A stretch of DNA of 64,000 nucleotides from Paracoccus shanxieyensis (GTDB taxonomy: Bacteria > Pseudomonadota > Alphaproteobacteria > Rhodobacterales > Rhodobacteraceae): the NCBI RefSeq assembly GCF_009711265.1, contig NZ_WMII01000011.1, positions 1-64,000 on the forward strand, in the 5' to 3' direction. Shown here one piece after another: positions 62,383 through 64,000 of this stretch. The notes under the pieces are model-generated. The model saw only the letters and a list, made by a program, of their open reading frames with translations, made no database searches and had not been told where the DNA came from. How positions within the stretch are numbered: position 1 is the first letter of the stretch; each line of letters opens with the position of its first letter. Both the position numbers and the translations under genes were made by a program.

Positions 62383-63570
62383 ATGGGTTTCAAGATCGCC
62401 ATCATCGGGGCCGGGATCGGCGGGCTGGCCGCCGCGGCTTTGCTGGCGCGCGATGCGCATGACGTGACCCTGTTCGAGCGTTTCCCCGCGCCGCGCCCGC
62501 TAGGCTCGGGGTTGGTGATCCAGCCGGTGGGGCTGGCGGTGCTGGATCATCTGGGGCTGGGGCATAAGACCCGGGCGCTGTCCAGTCCCATCGCGCATAT
62601 GCTGGGCCATTCCGCGCGCCGGGTGGCGCTGGATGTGCATTATCCTGCCGATGCGCCGGGACGCGGCATCCACCGCGCGGCGCTGTTTCAACTGCTGTGG
62701 CAGGGGGTGCAGGATCAGGGCGTGCCGATCATCTGCGGGGCAAGGGTCACCGCCGCGACGCCCGACGGGCGCGGGCGGCGGCTGGTTCTGGATGACGGGC
62801 GCGATGCCGGGCGCTTCGATCTGGTGGTGGATGCGGCGGGGGCGGGGTCGGACCTGTCGCCGATGCGGGCACGGGCCTTGGGCTATGGCGCGATCTGGGG
62901 CACGGTGCCATGGCCCCGGACCGCGCTGCGCCGCGACCAGTTGCGCCAGCAGTATCGCGGCGCCAGCCGCATGGCGGGTGTCCTGCCCATCGGCAGGCTT
63001 GCGGACGATCCGACGCCGCTTGCCGCCATCTTCTGGTCGATGCCACTGGCCGAGCTGGACGCATGGCCGCACCGCCCCATCGGCGACTGGCAGGCCGAGG
63101 TCACGGCGCTTTGGCCGCAGATGCAGCCGTTTCTGGCCACGATCACCCGCAATGAGCAGATGACGGTGGCGCGCTATGGCCATGGCACGCTGCGTCGCCC
63201 CTGGTCGGCGGGGCTGGTGCATATCGGCGATGCGGCGCATCGCGCCAGCCCGCAACTGGGTCAGGGGGCGAATATGGCGCTGCTGGATGCCATGGCGCTG
63301 GCCCATGCCTTGCGCGGCAAAGGCGATGCCTTGCGTGACACGCATGAGGTCCTGTCGGACTATGCCGCCATGCGGCGCTGGCATGTGCGGATCTATCAAG
63401 GGATGAGCGCGATGTTCACGCCCATGTATCAGTCGGGCAGCCGCAGCCTGCCATGGCTGCGCGATCTGGCGCTGGCCCGCAGCTCGAACCTGCCATTCGT
63501 GCGCCCTGTGCTGACGCATCTGGTGGCGGGCACGATGCTGCCGCCTTTGGCCGGGACCAGATGGCCTTGA
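62383..63570 (+). CDS. FAD-dependent monooxygenase
   Basis: 395 residues from ATG 62383. Dinucleotide-binding IAIIGAGIGGLAAAALLARD at the start and the second FAD motif HIGDAAHRASPQLGQGANMA near 290 place it in the class A flavin monooxygenases (salicylate hydroxylase or UbiH-like). The substrate is not readable from the sequence. The stop codon lies inside the first unit of a tandem-repeat array. It is divergent from ileS. Confidence 0.88.
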   Translation: MGFKIAIIGAGIGGLAAAALLARDAHDVTLFERFPAPRPLGSGLVIQPVGLAVLDHLGLGHKTRALSSPIAHMLGHSARRVALDVHYPADAPGRGIHRAALFQLLWQGVQDQGVPIICGARVTAATPDGRGRRLVLDDGRDAGRFDLVVDAAGAGSDLSPMRARALGYGAIWGTVPWPRTALRRDQLRQQYRGASRMAGVLPIGRLADDPTPLAAIFWSMPLAELDAWPHRPIGDWQAEVTALWPQMQPFLATITRNEQMTVARYGHGTLRRPWSAGLVHIGDAAHRASPQLGQGANMALLDAMALAHALRGKGDALRDTHEVLSDYAAMRRWHVRIYQGMSAMFTPMYQSGSRSLPWLRDLALARSSNLPFVRPVLTHLVAGTMLPPLAGTRWP

Positions 63571-63632
63571 ACCGCTAAGCTTGACCGGGCGGCCTTGACC
63601 AAGTGCCCTTGAACCGGCGGCCTTGACCTTGC
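63563..63632 (+). repeat. Five tandem 14-bp repeats
   Basis: Units at 63563, 63577, 63591, 63605 and 63619 share CTTGA at the same position: GGCCTTGAACCGCT, AAGCTTGACCGGGC, GGCCTTGACCAAGT, GCCCTTGAACCGGC, GGCCTTGACCTTGC. The exact 14-base period holds across all five. Between the monooxygenase stop (63568-63570) and the globin ATG at 63659. Could be a regulator-binding array. Confidence 0.75.
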
Positions 63633-63658
63633 CCGCCCGCGCGCCCCATATCGCGGGC

Positions 63659-64000
63659 ATGATCCCGCCGCGCATTCCCGTCACACCCGACCAGATCGAC
63701 CGTGTTATCGCCACCTTCTATGGCGCGATCCGGCGGCACGAGGTGCTGGGCCCGGTCTTTGCCGCCCATATCACCGACTGGCCCGCGCATGAGGCAAAGA
63801 TCGCCGCCTTCTGGCGCAATGCCATCCTGTATGAGCGCGGCTATGACGGCAGCCCGATGCGTGCGCATCTGCAGGCGGGCAATGTTCAGGCGCGGCATTT
63901 CCCCGACTGGCTGGCGCTGTTTGACGAAACCCTGCGCCGCTCGTTGCCCGATGACGCGGCGCGGGCATGGTCGGCACTGGCCCATCGCATTGGCGCGGGA
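63659..64000 (+). CDS. Group III truncated haemoglobin, partial (cut by window end)
   Basis: The frame from ATG 63659 is open to the last base, 114 residues so far. ITPxQID-type start (VTPDQIDRVIATFYGAIRRH) with Tyr in helix B, EVLGPVFAAHITDWPAHEAK, IAAFWRNAILYERGYDGSPM and AHLQAGNVQARHFPDWLALF, where the His in ARHF is the expected proximal haem ligand. This is the pattern of group III truncated globins (about 130-150 residues), which bind oxygen or NO. The missing C-terminus should lie just beyond the window. Confidence 0.85.
   Translation, partial: MIPPRIPVTPDQIDRVIATFYGAIRRHEVLGPVFAAHITDWPAHEAKIAAFWRNAILYERGYDGSPMRAHLQAGNVQARHFPDWLALFDETLRRSLPDDAARAWSALAHRIGAG

Overview
The window reads as chromosomal DNA of a high-GC alphaproteobacterium of the Rhodobacteraceae type, most likely Paracoccus or a close relative. 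The support is the conserved gene orders (lptF-lptG-lptD-surA-pdxA-rsmA; prfA-prmC-DUF4167; rpsF-rpsR-rplI; tatABC), an S6 protein with a long Arg/Asp/Gly tail, and a GC-rich third codon position throughout. The genus is an inference; no 16S rRNA is present.

Positions 1 to 29631 are the right part of an apparently intact, tailed-phage prophage. All of its genes here point rightward. Its left end, integrase and repressor lie outside the window. The order is: a replication initiator carrying an internal array of 20-bp direct repeats (a candidate lambda-O-type origin); a small zinc-ribbon protein; terminase small and large subunits; a host-recognition block (two small paralogous beta-rich proteins and two large tail-spike proteins); portal; Bbp19-like protein; scaffold; major capsid protein; Bbp16-like cement protein; T7-type tail tube proteins (gp11/gp12-like); T7-type ejection proteins (gp13-, gp14-, gp15- and gp16-like, the last a 2258-residue polyvalent protein with a HEAGH zinc-peptidase motif); a third tail fibre; and a lysis block (membrane protein, membrane-anchored GH108 endolysin, nested Rz/Rz1-type spanins). 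The capsid genes resemble the BPP-1/epsilon15 group and the tail/ejection genes the T7 plan. The prophage ends in a 54-bp copy of the 3' end of tRNA-Leu(UAG), the attachment-site duplication.

The most striking pattern inside the phage is a non-coding element found three times (3437, 8311, 25769). A 12-mer CRTCATATATCR sits 3 to 5 bases after a stop codon and 63 to 65 bases before the next ATG, with a 7 to 9 bp hairpin directly in front of that ATG. It heads the spike block, the head/tail/ejection block and the fibre/lysis block, and looks like a phage promoter plus structured leader.

From 29632 the sequence is host. After a gene-poor 1-kb stretch come a secreted RTX-type calcium-binding protein, trigger factor (tig), tRNA-Ala(GGC), a periplasmic e(P4)-type acid phosphatase, a secreted GH16 glycanase with RTX-like C-terminus, a membrane-anchored low-complexity protein, the rplI-rpsR-rpsF ribosomal operon, a YceI protein, prfA-prmC, a DUF4167 protein, the outer-membrane/LPS operon lptF-lptG-lptD-surA-pdxA-rsmA (minus strand), pepA-holC, a retropepsin-like protease with marC, tatABC with a DUF815 ATPase, a glycosyltransferase-like protein, ileS, an FAD monooxygenase and the start of a group III truncated haemoglobin gene cut by the window end. 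Host-side oddities include a perfect AT-rich palindrome between marC and tatA, five tandem 14-bp repeats in front of the haemoglobin gene, an interspersed GC-rich intergenic repeat seen twice, and an Ala/Pro/His-rich insertion in TatC.
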